The notes under the pieces: model-generated
Told to the model about the DNA's origin: nothing
Seen by the model: only the letters and a program-made list of their open reading frames with translations
Databases searched by the model: none
Made by a program: the position numbers and the translations under genes
In this document: one piece after another, positions 56,425-64,000 of the stretch
How the letters are laid out: every line of letters begins with the position of its first letter
Numbering within the stretch: the first letter of the stretch is position 1
Assembly: GCF_003149185.1 (NCBI RefSeq)
Contig: NZ_QGDO01000001.1
Span: forward strand, 1,054,001 to 1,118,000
Direction: 5' to 3'
Origin: Sediminitomix flava
Lineage (GTDB): Bacteria; Bacteroidota; Bacteroidia; Cytophagales; Flammeovirgaceae
DNA: 64,000 nucleotides

Positions 56425-57639
56425 TTACCCCTTATAAGCATCTACATAATCTTGTAAATAGCTGTAATTTGAAGTCAGTTTACCTCCATTCGTAATTGTT
56501 GCTCTCTCAATTATTCCATCCGCATCATTTGAGAAAAGAAGAGGTACAATTTCTTCTACTAAATGACTTCCGAAATCTTTAGAAGCATCTTTCGGTAACT
56601 CACACGGCAAGTTATCTACTGCCATTACTGAAATGTTCTTATCAGAACTAAATGTACTTTCTTCACTTCCCGTCTGAGGATTATAATCATAGAACGGATC
56701 AGCTATAGTACTTGGTCGTAAAGTAGAAGGAATTGGGTCTGCTATATCACAACTGATATCTGAAATAAACTGAATTCTGAAATCATCTCTCTTTGCATCT
56801 TCTTGGGTAAAGAAAACTGGAGAACTTTGATCCCAGAAATGTCCCGCAATGAACATATCTGTTGACTTATAGAATTTTTCAAAATCGGAAACATAGTCTC
56901 CCCCATTTTTGAAAAAGTCTTCAAACTTAAACTCTTTCCCTTGTCCATGTTTAACGTAAGAATCGGCATCAGCTCTACAGAAAACAGGCTCTTGGAAACT
57001 TTCTTGTGAAAGATATTCTTCTACGTTAAGTTCTTTCAATTCTAAAAGCTTCAGAATTTCTTCAGCACCTCTTGCCACTCTACCACTACCCGTAAGTAGA
57101 ATCTTGATATTCGGTAGGTCTACTTTTTTCAATTCTTCTTTCAACTCTTCAAAATCATCACATTCATGAGCTGGTTTTAACTCATATCTTCCAAGACGAA
57201 TTCCGAGACCTCTGAAACCATTATATGCACCTACAATTCCAGCATATCTACCGAAACCCAATACACGAGAGCCATCTTTACGAGTCAGACACTCATAATC
57301 TGTCATTTTAAGTCCATTATCCAACATGGCTTTCAATAATGGCCTATTATATTCTTGGAATTTGTGAGTATGAGAGAAAAAGAAGTAATGTTTATCAGCC
57401 ATTAAATCTTTGATCGGCACTTCTTTTACCCCAAACAGTACATCACAATCACTCAAATCTTCTTGTAAAACAATACCTTTTTGAGTGTATAAATCATCTG
57501 AAAAACATCTGATAGGACTTGGTTGAACAACAAGCTCTAAATCTTCAAATGTATTTTTTAATAATTCACACTGCGTTGGAGTGAAAGGTACACGTTTGTC
57601 TGGTGGTGTTTTCCCCTCTCTTAAAATACCGATTTTCAT
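56425..57639 (-). CDS. Saccharopine dehydrogenase (lysine-forming)/AlaDH-PNT-family oxidoreductase
   Basis: This 404-aa protein starts GILREGKTPPDKRVPFTP, typical of the alanine dehydrogenase/transhydrogenase N-terminal family. The mid-part FSHTHKFQEYNRPLLKAML, GRYAGIVGAYNGFRGLG, the nucleotide loop ILLTGSGRVARGAEEIL and FISDISCDIADPIP-type TIADPFYDYNP resemble lysine-ketoglutarate reductase/LYS1 saccharopine dehydrogenases more than true alanine dehydrogenase. Such enzymes interconvert lysine plus 2-oxoglutarate and saccharopine. The exact substrate is not proven. No second saccharopine-splitting enzyme is seen here. Single-gene unit. Confidence 0.78.
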   Translation of the reverse strand: MKIGILREGKTPPDKRVPFTPTQCELLKNTFEDLELVVQPSPIRCFSDDLYTQKGIVLQEDLSDCDVLFGVKEVPIKDLMADKHYFFFSHTHKFQEYNRPLLKAMLDNGLKMTDYECLTRKDGSRVLGFGRYAGIVGAYNGFRGLGIRLGRYELKPAHECDDFEELKEELKKVDLPNIKILLTGSGRVARGAEEILKLLELKELNVEEYLSQESFQEPVFCRADADSYVKHGQGKEFKFEDFFKNGGDYVSDFEKFYKSTDMFIAGHFWDQSSPVFFTQEDAKRDDFRIQFISDISCDIADPIPSTLRPSTIADPFYDYNPQTGSEESTFSSDKNISVMAVDNLPCELPKDASKDFGSHLVEEIVPLLFSNDADGIIERATITNGGKLTSNYSYLQDYVDAYKG

Positions 57640-57702
57640 GTTTCTAGTATAAAAGTTGCTTTTGGCTAAGTAAAAAATGAATTATAAGATTCTTCAAACC
57701 TA

Positions 57703-58263
57703 CTAATAAGGAGATTTATATGTCTCCCTAAATTCAGTTAATTTTTTATCAAATGTCTCTTGCGAGCTAAATACGTCTTTCTGATCTGCGTGGCTTGAGA
57801 AGAAGGAGAGTAACATATGCATTTCCTCTTTCTGTCTGAATCCTGCTATTGGTAAAAGTACATCAAAATCATGACTAGCCAATACGACTGTTGGGTAGCT
57901 TAATCTACCTCCAAGTAATGCAGCTGCCAATTCATGATACCCTCTGCGTCCATTGGCTACAAACTTAAATTCATTCCCATTAAAATTGATTGGCTCTTTT
58001 TGCTCTGCATTAAATTTTATAGGCATAAACTTCTCATTCAAGACACTACTTACTTTAGGGTCTTTAAAAGTCATCTTGTCCATCTTTTTACAGTAGCCAC
58101 ACCAGTCGGTATACACATCTATAAAGATCATTTTTTGAGCAGAAGTATTTTCCTGCATCGCTTTTTCAAACGATTGCCATTCTACTTCCTGTCCTAAAGA
58201 AAGGGATAAATTAATTACACTTAGTAAAAAAGTAAAGAGGATACTACTTCTAAATACAGTCAT
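57703..58263 (-). CDS. Exported thioredoxin-fold protein
   Basis: This 186-aa protein has a signal peptide (about 1-24, ending SLGQ) and a thioredoxin fold with FIDVYTDWCGYCKKM (C55, C58), TFKDPKV, and the cis-proline YPTVVL. The CGYC active site with the following KKMD resembles DsbD-gamma/DUF255-type and 'thioredoxin family' proteins of Bacteroidota. Likely a periplasmic disulfide reductase. The C-terminal helical tail (FFSSHADQKDVF) is short. It lies 60 bp downstream, on the same strand, of a terminator-bearing interval and just before the saccharopine dehydrogenase-like gene, with no strong terminator between. Confidence 0.87.
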   Translation of the reverse strand: MTVFRSSILFTFLLSVINLSLSLGQEVEWQSFEKAMQENTSAQKMIFIDVYTDWCGYCKKMDKMTFKDPKVSSVLNEKFMPIKFNAEQKEPINFNGNEFKFVANGRRGYHELAAALLGGRLSYPTVVLASHDFDVLLPIAGFRQKEEMHMLLSFFSSHADQKDVFSSQETFDKKLTEFRETYKSPY

Positions 58264-58697
58264 GATATCAGGGTCAAATTTCTTAATCTATAATGCATTA
58301 GCATTTGAAGGAATGCGAAAACAATTTAAATACCAAAAATTACAATGGACTTATTTATGATACTTGCTCAAGTTCTTACAAAAGTAGGAAAATAAAAAAA
58401 GCCGCTAAAATAGCGACTTCTTTCCTCTGTTTAACCTAATTTATTAACCCATTATCAATCAAAAATCTTTACACTACTAACCGACTTCCCATAAGTAGTG
58501 TTCCATTCTCAATTTTTTTTTCGTGTTTTTTTGACATTTGTACCATTTTCCCACTTTTAGTCATCTATAATCTTTTTAAAAGTCAAAGCCTTACCGTGTC
58601 AAACATCAGTTTTTTCACAGCAAGGCTATCTGAAATGAATACATTTTGAATAGGTCATACTCCGTAAATCGGAAGAAGTACTAAATTTTTAAAACGA
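58264..58697. other. Noncoding interval with terminator of the XRE gene
   Basis: No gene is supported. It holds a terminator (58394-58417) and two weaker inverted repeats, CACTACT/AGTAGTG near 58471-58502 and AGCCTT/AAGGCT near 58589-58628. Runs of T near 58515-58530 are notable. The long distance (about 280 bp) from the XRE stop to the terminator could hide a small RNA. Confidence 0.45.
58394..58417 (-). terminator. Minus-strand terminator downstream of the XRE gene
   Basis: The stem GCCGCTA/TAGCGaC with an AAA loop is followed on the minus strand by T7. Confidence 0.7.
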
Positions 58698-58886
58698 TTA
58701 CTTGTAAAAATAATCGACGTTTACACTTAGTGAACGACTCAACTGAATCAAGTCACTAAGGCTTGGGGTCATTACTCCTTTTTCAATACGACATAATTGA
58801 CTTTGAGGGATCAAAGTTTTTTGAGCTAATTCTTCTTGTGATAGTTGTAGTTGTTTACGTAGACGTTTTACTTTTCTGCCGACCAT
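58698..58886 (-). CDS. Small XRE-family (Cro/cI-type HTH) DNA-binding protein
   Basis: This 62-aa protein is a complete helix-turn-helix: KRLRKQLQLSQEELAQKTL, IPQSQLCRIEKGVMTPSLSDLIQLS, then SVNVDYFYK. There is no partner toxin or restriction gene next to it, and no oligomerisation domain. An AACCCAAAT motif lies 12 nt upstream of the start, and a hairpin GTCGCTT/AAGCGAC (58936-58957) lies further upstream. Its target is unknown. Confidence 0.88.
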   Translation of the reverse strand: MVGRKVKRLRKQLQLSQEELAQKTLIPQSQLCRIEKGVMTPSLSDLIQLSRSLSVNVDYFYK

Positions 58887-59302
58887 AGTAATAGTATAAT
58901 TTGGGTTTTAGGAATTTAATAAGGTTTCATGAGAAGTCGCTTAATAAAGCAAGCGACCAAATAGAGCGCAGATAATAGTATTATTAGTTGATTATTATGA
59001 AACTAACACTATTTGAATTCAGAAGCAAGAATATGTATGATTTGGGATAAATGTGCAATTGTATTGCTGATAGCTAAATTTGCGAAATTTTAATTTCACT
59101 CATCTTAGGAGTGCAGTTTATTAGTCAGATAGTTTATTCTAGCACATAGAATTATACTTTTCTAATATTATCCATGTACTTAGTTTAGAAATCACATTTT
59201 CGATAATTTCAATCAATTTTTAAGTATTAAGAACGATGTTATGAGAATAGTAAGAAATGAGAAGTTTAGACATGTAATAAATACACTAAAATTGCAAAAA
59301 CA
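58887..59302. other. Noncoding interval between XRE and LRAT genes
   Basis: About 415 bp without a supportable gene. It contains the hairpin GTCGCTT/AAGCGAC (58936-58957). On the plus strand a TAAATTTG box occurs near 59087 but has no gene downstream. The LRAT gene ends at the left of this interval without an obvious terminator. Confidence 0.45.
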
Positions 59303-59764
59303 TTAATTATCGCTTCTTCGTTTAGGTAGTTCTTCATCCAAAGGAGTATCGAGATACCAATAAGACGCTACTGCCGCAAATACCAACAATACAGCGGAAC
59401 TCAATAAACCAAATCCGACCTTTTGCACTTGAGTACTTTCGTGTTTTCCTGAAATACACCATTCCACAAAATGCTCACAGTTATTTCCCCAAAGTGAATA
59501 TCCATCTTCTCCAATTCGGCTAAAAGCCCTTTTTACAGCTTCCATCGGATCGTATGTACGAGCGTCATCATCTCTTATATATATTTCCATTCCTTCTGAA
59601 AACTCTTCCAAACTCACAACAGATACAGGCCCAGCCTCCCAATCGCCTAAATACCCTGCATAATGGATGACTTTACCATCTCCGACACCAATTCCATGAT
59701 GTGTATACCATGACTTCTTTATATAGATGTGTTTGCCAAAATAGTTTTCTGCTAATTTGTTCAT
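59303..59764 (-). CDS. LRAT-domain (NlpC/P60-like) membrane-anchored protein
   Basis: This 153-aa protein resembles the lecithin:retinol acyltransferase/HRASLS fold, a circularly permuted NlpC/P60 papain-like family. Catalytic residues are visible: His in WYTHHGIGVG (22-23), second His in VIHYAG (34), and nucleophile C96 in the signature NNCEHFVEWC. A transmembrane helix (about 116-138) near the C terminus and a charged tail follow, as in eukaryotic tail-anchored homologues. The family acts as phospholipase or acyltransferase on phospholipids. Bacterial roles are mostly unknown. The single-gene unit lies next to a small XRE gene. Confidence 0.85.
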   Translation of the reverse strand: MNKLAENYFGKHIYIKKSWYTHHGIGVGDGKVIHYAGYLGDWEAGPVSVVSLEEFSEGMEIYIRDDDARTYDPMEAVKRAFSRIGEDGYSLWGNNCEHFVEWCISGKHESTQVQKVGFGLLSSAVLLVFAAVASYWYLDTPLDEELPKRRSDN

Positions 59765-59947
59765 AATAAGAAAATAGTTTTGGGTTCACTTAATATCTAC
59801 GAATTTCCCAATTCAGAGGTTAGCCCCTCAGAAAACACCTCCCATATGATTTTTGTAATGACAAGTGTAGAAAATTGTGTGCTTTACTTTTTTTCTTAAC
59901 TTGTGTTATCTCTATTTCTAGGAATAATTATATAACACATTTTTATA

Positions 59948-60286
59948 ATGAAGATCTTACATAATCCTCGTTGTACTAAAAGCAGGCAAACCTTAGCGCT
60001 AATTCAAGAGAAATCTGAAGATATTTCAATTATTGAATATCTAAAAACGCCACCGACACGAGACGAATTAAAGGACATTTTAAAGAAGCTCGATATGAAT
60101 GCTTCTCAAATAATTAGAAAGGGAGAGACAATCTTCAAAGAAAGCTTTAAAGGAAAAGATCTTACAGAAGATGAATGGTTAGATGCAATGGTTGAATTTC
60201 CAAAACTCATTGAAAGACCTATCGTTATCAAAGGAGATAAAGCTGTGATTGGTAGACCTCCAGAAAATGTATTAGAAATTTTATAA
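59948..60286 (+). CDS. arsC: ArsC-family reductase (arsenate reductase, glutaredoxin type, or YfgD-like)
   Basis: This 112-aa protein has HNPRCTKSR with catalytic Cys9, TPPTRDELKDILKKLDM, FKGKDLTEDEWLDAMVEFPKLI and ERPIVIKGDKAVIGRPPE, all standard for thioredoxin-fold ArsC. True arsenate reductases reduce As(V) with glutathione/glutaredoxin; relatives such as YfgD or Spx have other roles. No other ars gene (pump, ArsR) is next to it, so resistance function is uncertain. Confidence 0.87.
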   Translation: MKILHNPRCTKSRQTLALIQEKSEDISIIEYLKTPPTRDELKDILKKLDMNASQIIRKGETIFKESFKGKDLTEDEWLDAMVEFPKLIERPIVIKGDKAVIGRPPENVLEIL

Positions 60287-60291
60287 CTTCA

Positions 60292-60327
60292 AAAACTGCT
60301 AAAACACCAAGTTTTAGCAGTTTTTTT
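60292..60327 (+). terminator. Terminator of the ArsC-family gene
   Basis: A perfect 14-bp stem AAAACTGCTAAAAC/GTTTTAGCAGTTTT with a 5-nt loop is followed by T3 more. Confidence 0.93.
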
Positions 60328-60487
60328 ATACATAGTATTACTTACCCAATATAGTAGTGTGATTTAAACCTTTTTTATTCTCATAATATTCAACTACATT
60401 ATGCTTTAAATACAATAACAATTAACATACACAGTTAGAAACTACATTCTATCTAAACCAATTCAATTACCACTACCAGTACAAACT

Positions 60488-62539
60488 ATGAAATCAAAAT
60501 TAGTACTACTCTTACTATTTTGTCTCTACATTCCTTTGTATGGACAACTTACTGACATTGATAGTTTAAATAAAAAATTAGCAGAAGAAGGGATTACAGA
60601 TTCCACACGTATTGAGCTTCTTTGTCAACTTTCTGAATACTATTACAGAAATGACAACGAAAAAGGGATAGACTACGGGCTTCAAGCCTTGAAATATGCT
60701 CAAAATTTAGGGAGTCCTCTTTTATCTAACAAAGTGCATAATGCACTTGCGTTGAACTACACCACAGGGAGTATTTATGATAAAGCTCTTGAGCATGCTA
60801 TGCTCGCTTATGATTTTGCTAAAACAGTAAATGATGTTGATGTTTTAGCTCTAACGCTGAAAAACATGAGCTTTACTTACCACTATCAGGGTAAATACTC
60901 AGAGTCATTAAAATACAGTCAGGATGCTTTGGCACTACTTCGCCCGAAAGGTGGAAATGATCTTTTGATTAACACCCTTTACACACACGTAGGTGAAGGA
61001 CATCGTGAGTTAAAGAATTATGATAAAGCTTTGGAAGCTTACCAAAAAGGGATTCTAATTTCTAAAAAGAATAACTTTACAGAGCAGCTTGCTATGCACA
61101 AACACAATATGGGTTGTGCATATAATGATATGGGGGAGCACCTTAAAGCCATTTCTCTTCTGAATGAATCCTATAAACTTTTTGAGTCAATTAACTTCAA
61201 CTATGCATTCTCAGAACACTACCGTCAGAAGGGTGTTGCCTATAAATCTTTGGGTGAAGAAGAATTGGCACAACAAGCTTTTCTGAAAGCATTAGAAGAA
61301 GCCAAAGTCATTAGGTCTAGAGGATATGAAAAACAAGCATTGTATAGCCTTTTTCAACATTATCAATCAATCGGTGAATTTGAAAAATCACTTAACTATC
61401 ACATAGCTGTAAAAGATTTAGAAAATGAACTTCTAAATGAGAATAATGAGAGACACTTGGCCTTGCTACGTGTTCAGCATGGTTTGGAACAAAAAGAAAA
61501 AGCTTTGTCTCTCCAAGAGTCTGAAATCGAAAAACAAAGAATTTATCAGTGGTCTTTATTAGGTGCTGTTACTTCTTTGTTCATCATTATTCTTGTCCTT
61601 TTTGTTAGTTATAAACTAAAATCTAAATCGAACAAACAGCTTTCTGAACAAAAGGAGCTTTTACATGCACAAACTCAAGAGCTACAAACACAAGCCGAAG
61701 AGTTAAATCAGCTAAATGAAGAAATTCAGACCCAAAGAGACTTCCTTGAAAAAAATAACATCAACCTTGAAGCTTCTAATAAAAAGATGTTAGATAGTCT
61801 TCAAGCTGGTAAAATCATTCAGCAAGCACTTCTACCAAACAAAGTAGAATTCAGAGCTTTATTTAAAGACTCATTCTCTATTTATAAACCAAAAGATGTT
61901 GTTTCGGGAGACTTTTACTGGACTTCTAAGCATGACAATAGAACGTATTTAGCTGTTTTTGATTGTACAGGTCATGGCGTACCAGGAGCATTCCTAACTT
62001 TACTTGGGTATTCAATGTTGAATCAGATCGTGAACATTGAAAAAGAAAGTAAACCTTCTCTCATTCTTGAGGCTCTTCATAGAAAAATGAGTAAAGCCCT
62101 GCTTGAAGGAGGAAATACAAACAAAGATGCAGGAATGGATATTGGTTTGGCTTGTTTTGAAACAAAAGATGAAGACAATGTTCAAGTAACTTATGCTTCT
62201 GCCAAACGCCCATTGTACTACATTCATAATTTAGCCCTTGAAAAAGTAAAAGGAACTGCTAAATCAATCGGACAAGAAAAACAAGATGATGTTAGGTTTG
62301 AAGATTTTGAGCTAAATCTACATCATGGGGATATGCTTTACTTCACTACCGATGGCTATGTAGATGCGCCATCGGAAGACAGAAAGCGTTTCGGAACTCC
62401 TCGATTTGAAAATGTACTTTCAGAAATTCATCTTTCTACATTGAAAGAACAAAAATCAGTCTTGAAAGAGCTTCTTGAAAGACACATGAAGGATGAAAGT
62501 TTAAGAGATGATATTACAGTTTTAGGTATTAGAATCTAA
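60488..62539 (+). CDS. Membrane TPR / SpoIIE-type PP2C serine phosphatase
   Basis: This 683-aa protein has a signal peptide (1-20, ending LYGQ), TPR repeats (about 30-320), a coiled coil, one transmembrane helix (355-377), a second Gln/Glu-rich coiled coil (378-435), and a SpoIIE/PP2C phosphatase (440-683). Metal motifs are VSGDFYW (472-478), DCTGHGVPGAF (492-502), TTDGYVD (620-626) and RDDITVLGI (673-681). It is the shorter paralogue of the protein at 5827-8970, lacking its GAF domain. Periplasmic TPRs probably sense something; the cytoplasmic phosphatase target is unknown. Confidence 0.9.
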   Translation: MKSKLVLLLLFCLYIPLYGQLTDIDSLNKKLAEEGITDSTRIELLCQLSEYYYRNDNEKGIDYGLQALKYAQNLGSPLLSNKVHNALALNYTTGSIYDKALEHAMLAYDFAKTVNDVDVLALTLKNMSFTYHYQGKYSESLKYSQDALALLRPKGGNDLLINTLYTHVGEGHRELKNYDKALEAYQKGILISKKNNFTEQLAMHKHNMGCAYNDMGEHLKAISLLNESYKLFESINFNYAFSEHYRQKGVAYKSLGEEELAQQAFLKALEEAKVIRSRGYEKQALYSLFQHYQSIGEFEKSLNYHIAVKDLENELLNENNERHLALLRVQHGLEQKEKALSLQESEIEKQRIYQWSLLGAVTSLFIIILVLFVSYKLKSKSNKQLSEQKELLHAQTQELQTQAEELNQLNEEIQTQRDFLEKNNINLEASNKKMLDSLQAGKIIQQALLPNKVEFRALFKDSFSIYKPKDVVSGDFYWTSKHDNRTYLAVFDCTGHGVPGAFLTLLGYSMLNQIVNIEKESKPSLILEALHRKMSKALLEGGNTNKDAGMDIGLACFETKDEDNVQVTYASAKRPLYYIHNLALEKVKGTAKSIGQEKQDDVRFEDFELNLHHGDMLYFTTDGYVDAPSEDRKRFGTPRFENVLSEIHLSTLKEQKSVLKELLERHMKDESLRDDITVLGIRI

Positions 62540-62547
62540 AAATAATT

Positions 62548-62587
62548 AAAGGTAAAAAGGATGTATACATGTTCTTTTTACCTTTTT
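62548..62587 (+). terminator. Terminator of the TPR/SpoIIE gene
   Basis: The stem AAAGGTAAAAAG/CTTTTTACCTTT (62548-62585) is followed by further T residues. Confidence 0.85.
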
Positions 62588-62686
62588 TCAATTTTTATTC
62601 ATAATTTGTTTGGGTAAGCTTAAGCCTTTCCGTGGTATTCTTAGCTACTTTTAAGACTGATTATTTAGATTAATTGCCAATTTTTT

Positions 62687-63007
62687 ATGCCAAAATTACC
62701 AACTCTAAAAAAACGCAATTCAAGCGCTACAACGGTTCAAACCGTTTGCTTTGATGGTCCTATCCTAATCTCAGAATTATATCAAGACCCTTCTAGTCAA
62801 AAACACATACGCTCAAAAGACCCTATTAAACTTGTTGCTGAAGAAGGTAAATGGAATGTTTATTGGCAAAAGAAATACCTTTTAGGGCAACTTCCACAAG
62901 ATATTTACCCTACACTAGAGGGTATTATGAATAAAGGAGATAAAATAGAAGGTAGAGTAAGTAAAACTGGTGCACAAATTCACGTCGCACTTTATCAGAT
63001 TTCTTAA
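62687..63007 (+). CDS. Small protein of unknown function
   Basis: This 106-aa protein is basic at the N terminus (MPKLPTLKKRN) and then has a compact alpha/beta pattern: LVAEEGKWNVYWQKKYLLGQLPQDIY, GIMNKGDKIEGRVSKTGAQIHVALYQI. The layout slightly resembles HIRAN-like domains (LG-LP followed by a helix and final strands), but this is weak. There is no signal or membrane helix. Its stop codon overlaps that of the convergent exchanger gene (shared TTAA). Confidence 0.68.
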   Translation: MPKLPTLKKRNSSATTVQTVCFDGPILISELYQDPSSQKHIRSKDPIKLVAEEGKWNVYWQKKYLLGQLPQDIYPTLEGIMNKGDKIEGRVSKTGAQIHVALYQIS

Positions 63008-63993
63008 CCCCTGTTTACGACAAATACCATATACATCACAAATACGATGGTATAACTAAAACTTACTAACCTCGGCATCTTTTCATTTTTACCTGAAAGA
63101 TAACCAAAGATAATCATCACCATAGTTGTGAGAAGGAATAGCAAATCTACATTCAAAAAAGTAGGATAAGCAGGTGATCCAAAAGAGTTACTTGCTGGCA
63201 ATACAAAAAGGATGTTGAAAAGATTTGAACCTATTGCATTTCCTATAGCCAACATCTTTTGGTTATGTTTGAGTGCTATAAAAATGGTAACCATCTCTGG
63301 TAACGAAGTTCCTGGAGCTAAAATCAATAAACTTAGCATCGTATGGCTCATACCCAAGAATTGACTTAGTTTCACACTAAGCAGAAGACCTCCGAATGCG
63401 CCTAAAACAATCATTGTCAAGCCACTGATAATATCAAAAGAAACTCCCCACTTGTAATGAGACAATGCATAAGGAATATTTTCTTCACTTATAGCTATAT
63501 CTTTACTGTGATCTTCTGTTCTACTTTTTAGTGGCATTAAAATGTAATGGAACAAAAAGAATACGAAAATAATTGAAGTATCACTTGCACTCAATTCGTT
63601 TGTTTCTGCACCAAAAATAAGATGATCATTCACCAACACTCCTACAAGCAAAATAGAAAGAATAGCTAAAGGAATATCCTTCGCCAAAGTCATTTTATTT
63701 ATGCTCAGCGTTATGAAAAATGCTGGAATACCCAGAATACAGAATAAATTGAATAGGTTAGAACCAATAATTGTGGCATATAGGATTTCACCTGTTTCAT
63801 AATACGATGAAATAATTCCTACAGCTAGTTCAGGGAGAGATGTACCAATAGCCAACACACTCGCTCCTATGAGCATACTGTGCATTTTGGTTTGCTTAGT
63901 TAGTATTGAAATTCCTTGAACAAATGCTCTTGCACCTTCAGCTAAGATCAGTAAGCATATACCGATTCCAAATAAGTAAAAAAGTAACTCCAA
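63004..63993 (-). CDS. Calcium/sodium antiporter, CaCA family (YrbG-like)
   Basis: This 329-aa membrane protein has about ten transmembrane helices in two inverted halves. Each half carries an alpha-repeat: GTSLPELAVGI with GSNLFNLFCILG, and GTSLPEMVTIFI with GSNLFNILFVL. These form the ion-exchange site of Na+/Ca2+ or K+-dependent exchangers. The start is TTG at 63993; the codon just upstream (63996-63994) is TAA, and the next ATG would delete the first helix, so TTG is favoured. The gene is complete within the window. Confidence 0.93.
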   Translation of the reverse strand: MELLFYLFGIGICLLILAEGARAFVQGISILTKQTKMHSMLIGASVLAIGTSLPELAVGIISSYYETGEILYATIIGSNLFNLFCILGIPAFFITLSINKMTLAKDIPLAILSILLVGVLVNDHLIFGAETNELSASDTSIIFVFFLFHYILMPLKSRTEDHSKDIAISEENIPYALSHYKWGVSFDIISGLTMIVLGAFGGLLLSVKLSQFLGMSHTMLSLLILAPGTSLPEMVTIFIALKHNQKMLAIGNAIGSNLFNILFVLPASNSFGSPAYPTFLNVDLLFLLTTMVMIIFGYLSGKNEKMPRLVSFSYTIVFVMYMVFVVNRG

Positions 63994-64000
63994 TTAGAAA

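Overview
The window looks like a chromosomal segment of a marine-type Bacteroidota, most likely order Cytophagales (Flammeovirga-like; family level is inference). The evidence is AT-rich DNA, few Shine-Dalgarno sites ahead of genes, a type IX secretion C-terminal domain, TonB with a proline/acidic linker, CarboxypepD_reg-type proteins, DUF4493 and 'head GIN' proteins, an antiquitin-type aldehyde dehydrogenase, and one good Bacteroidota promoter (TTG-N20-TAnnTTTG) in front of rpoB. About fifty protein genes were found. All look intact except the first, which is cut by the window edge. No rRNA, tRNA, CRISPR array, prophage or intact insertion sequence was seen.

Layout. 1-5.2 kb: LysM lytic transglycosylase, PafA-type phosphatase, methyltransferase. 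5.2-5.8 kb: a gene-poor stretch with two hairpins, one of them an orphan terminator. 5.8-16.5 kb, minus strand: TPR/GAF/SpoIIE phosphatase, Dabb protein, anchored coiled-coil protein, hemF, tamB-like gene. 16.7-18.7 kb: tsaD and an MscS channel, then a ~200 bp palindrome-rich MITE/REP-like element. 18.9-23.1 kb: a Cys-repeat di-haem protein with a small T9SS-tailed partner. 23.7-26.9 kb: bioA-bioC-bioD and a small unknown protein. 27-30.7 kb: ndk, a YfcE-like phosphoesterase and an erythromycin-esterase/CarboxypepD_reg fusion. 30.8-34.6 kb: a solitary rpoB. 34.8-38.1 kb: thioredoxin, dienoyl-CoA reductase-like SDR, trehalase. 38.3-46.7 kb: envelope proteins, TonB, metal/cofactor-binding lipoprotein, FKBP, Ste24-like protease, lamin-tail lipoprotein, MFS pump. 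46.8-53.5 kb: psuG, Omp85-like barrel, response regulator, ALDH7, lipoprotein, prfB with programmed frameshift. 53.7-58.3 kb: adhesin-like GIN protein, Nfu and Mrp Fe-S proteins, MazG-like protein, saccharopine dehydrogenase-like protein, thioredoxin. 58.4-64 kb: XRE regulator, LRAT protein, ArsC-like protein, second TPR/SpoIIE phosphatase, Na+/Ca2+ exchanger-like protein.

How genes work together. bioA, bioC and bioD are one biotin operon. Nfu and Mrp are paired for Fe-S delivery. The di-haem protein and its T9SS-tailed neighbour are translationally adjacent and probably form one surface redox unit. ALDH7 and the saccharopine dehydrogenase-like protein could form lysine catabolism but are 5 kb apart. 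The two TPR/SpoIIE phosphatases are paralogous signalling outputs. Most convergent gene pairs share a single near-perfect bidirectional terminator.

Points most worth a second look: the solitary rpoB without rpoC or rplJL, the prfB frameshift site with an SD-like element in a lineage that rarely uses SD, the MITE-like element at 18.66-18.86 kb, the Ere/CarboxypepD_reg fusion, the seven-repeat di-haem protein, the structured 5.2-5.3 kb leader, and terminator hairpins sitting directly on the start codons of downstream genes. No clearly new multi-gene system such as a defence island was found.
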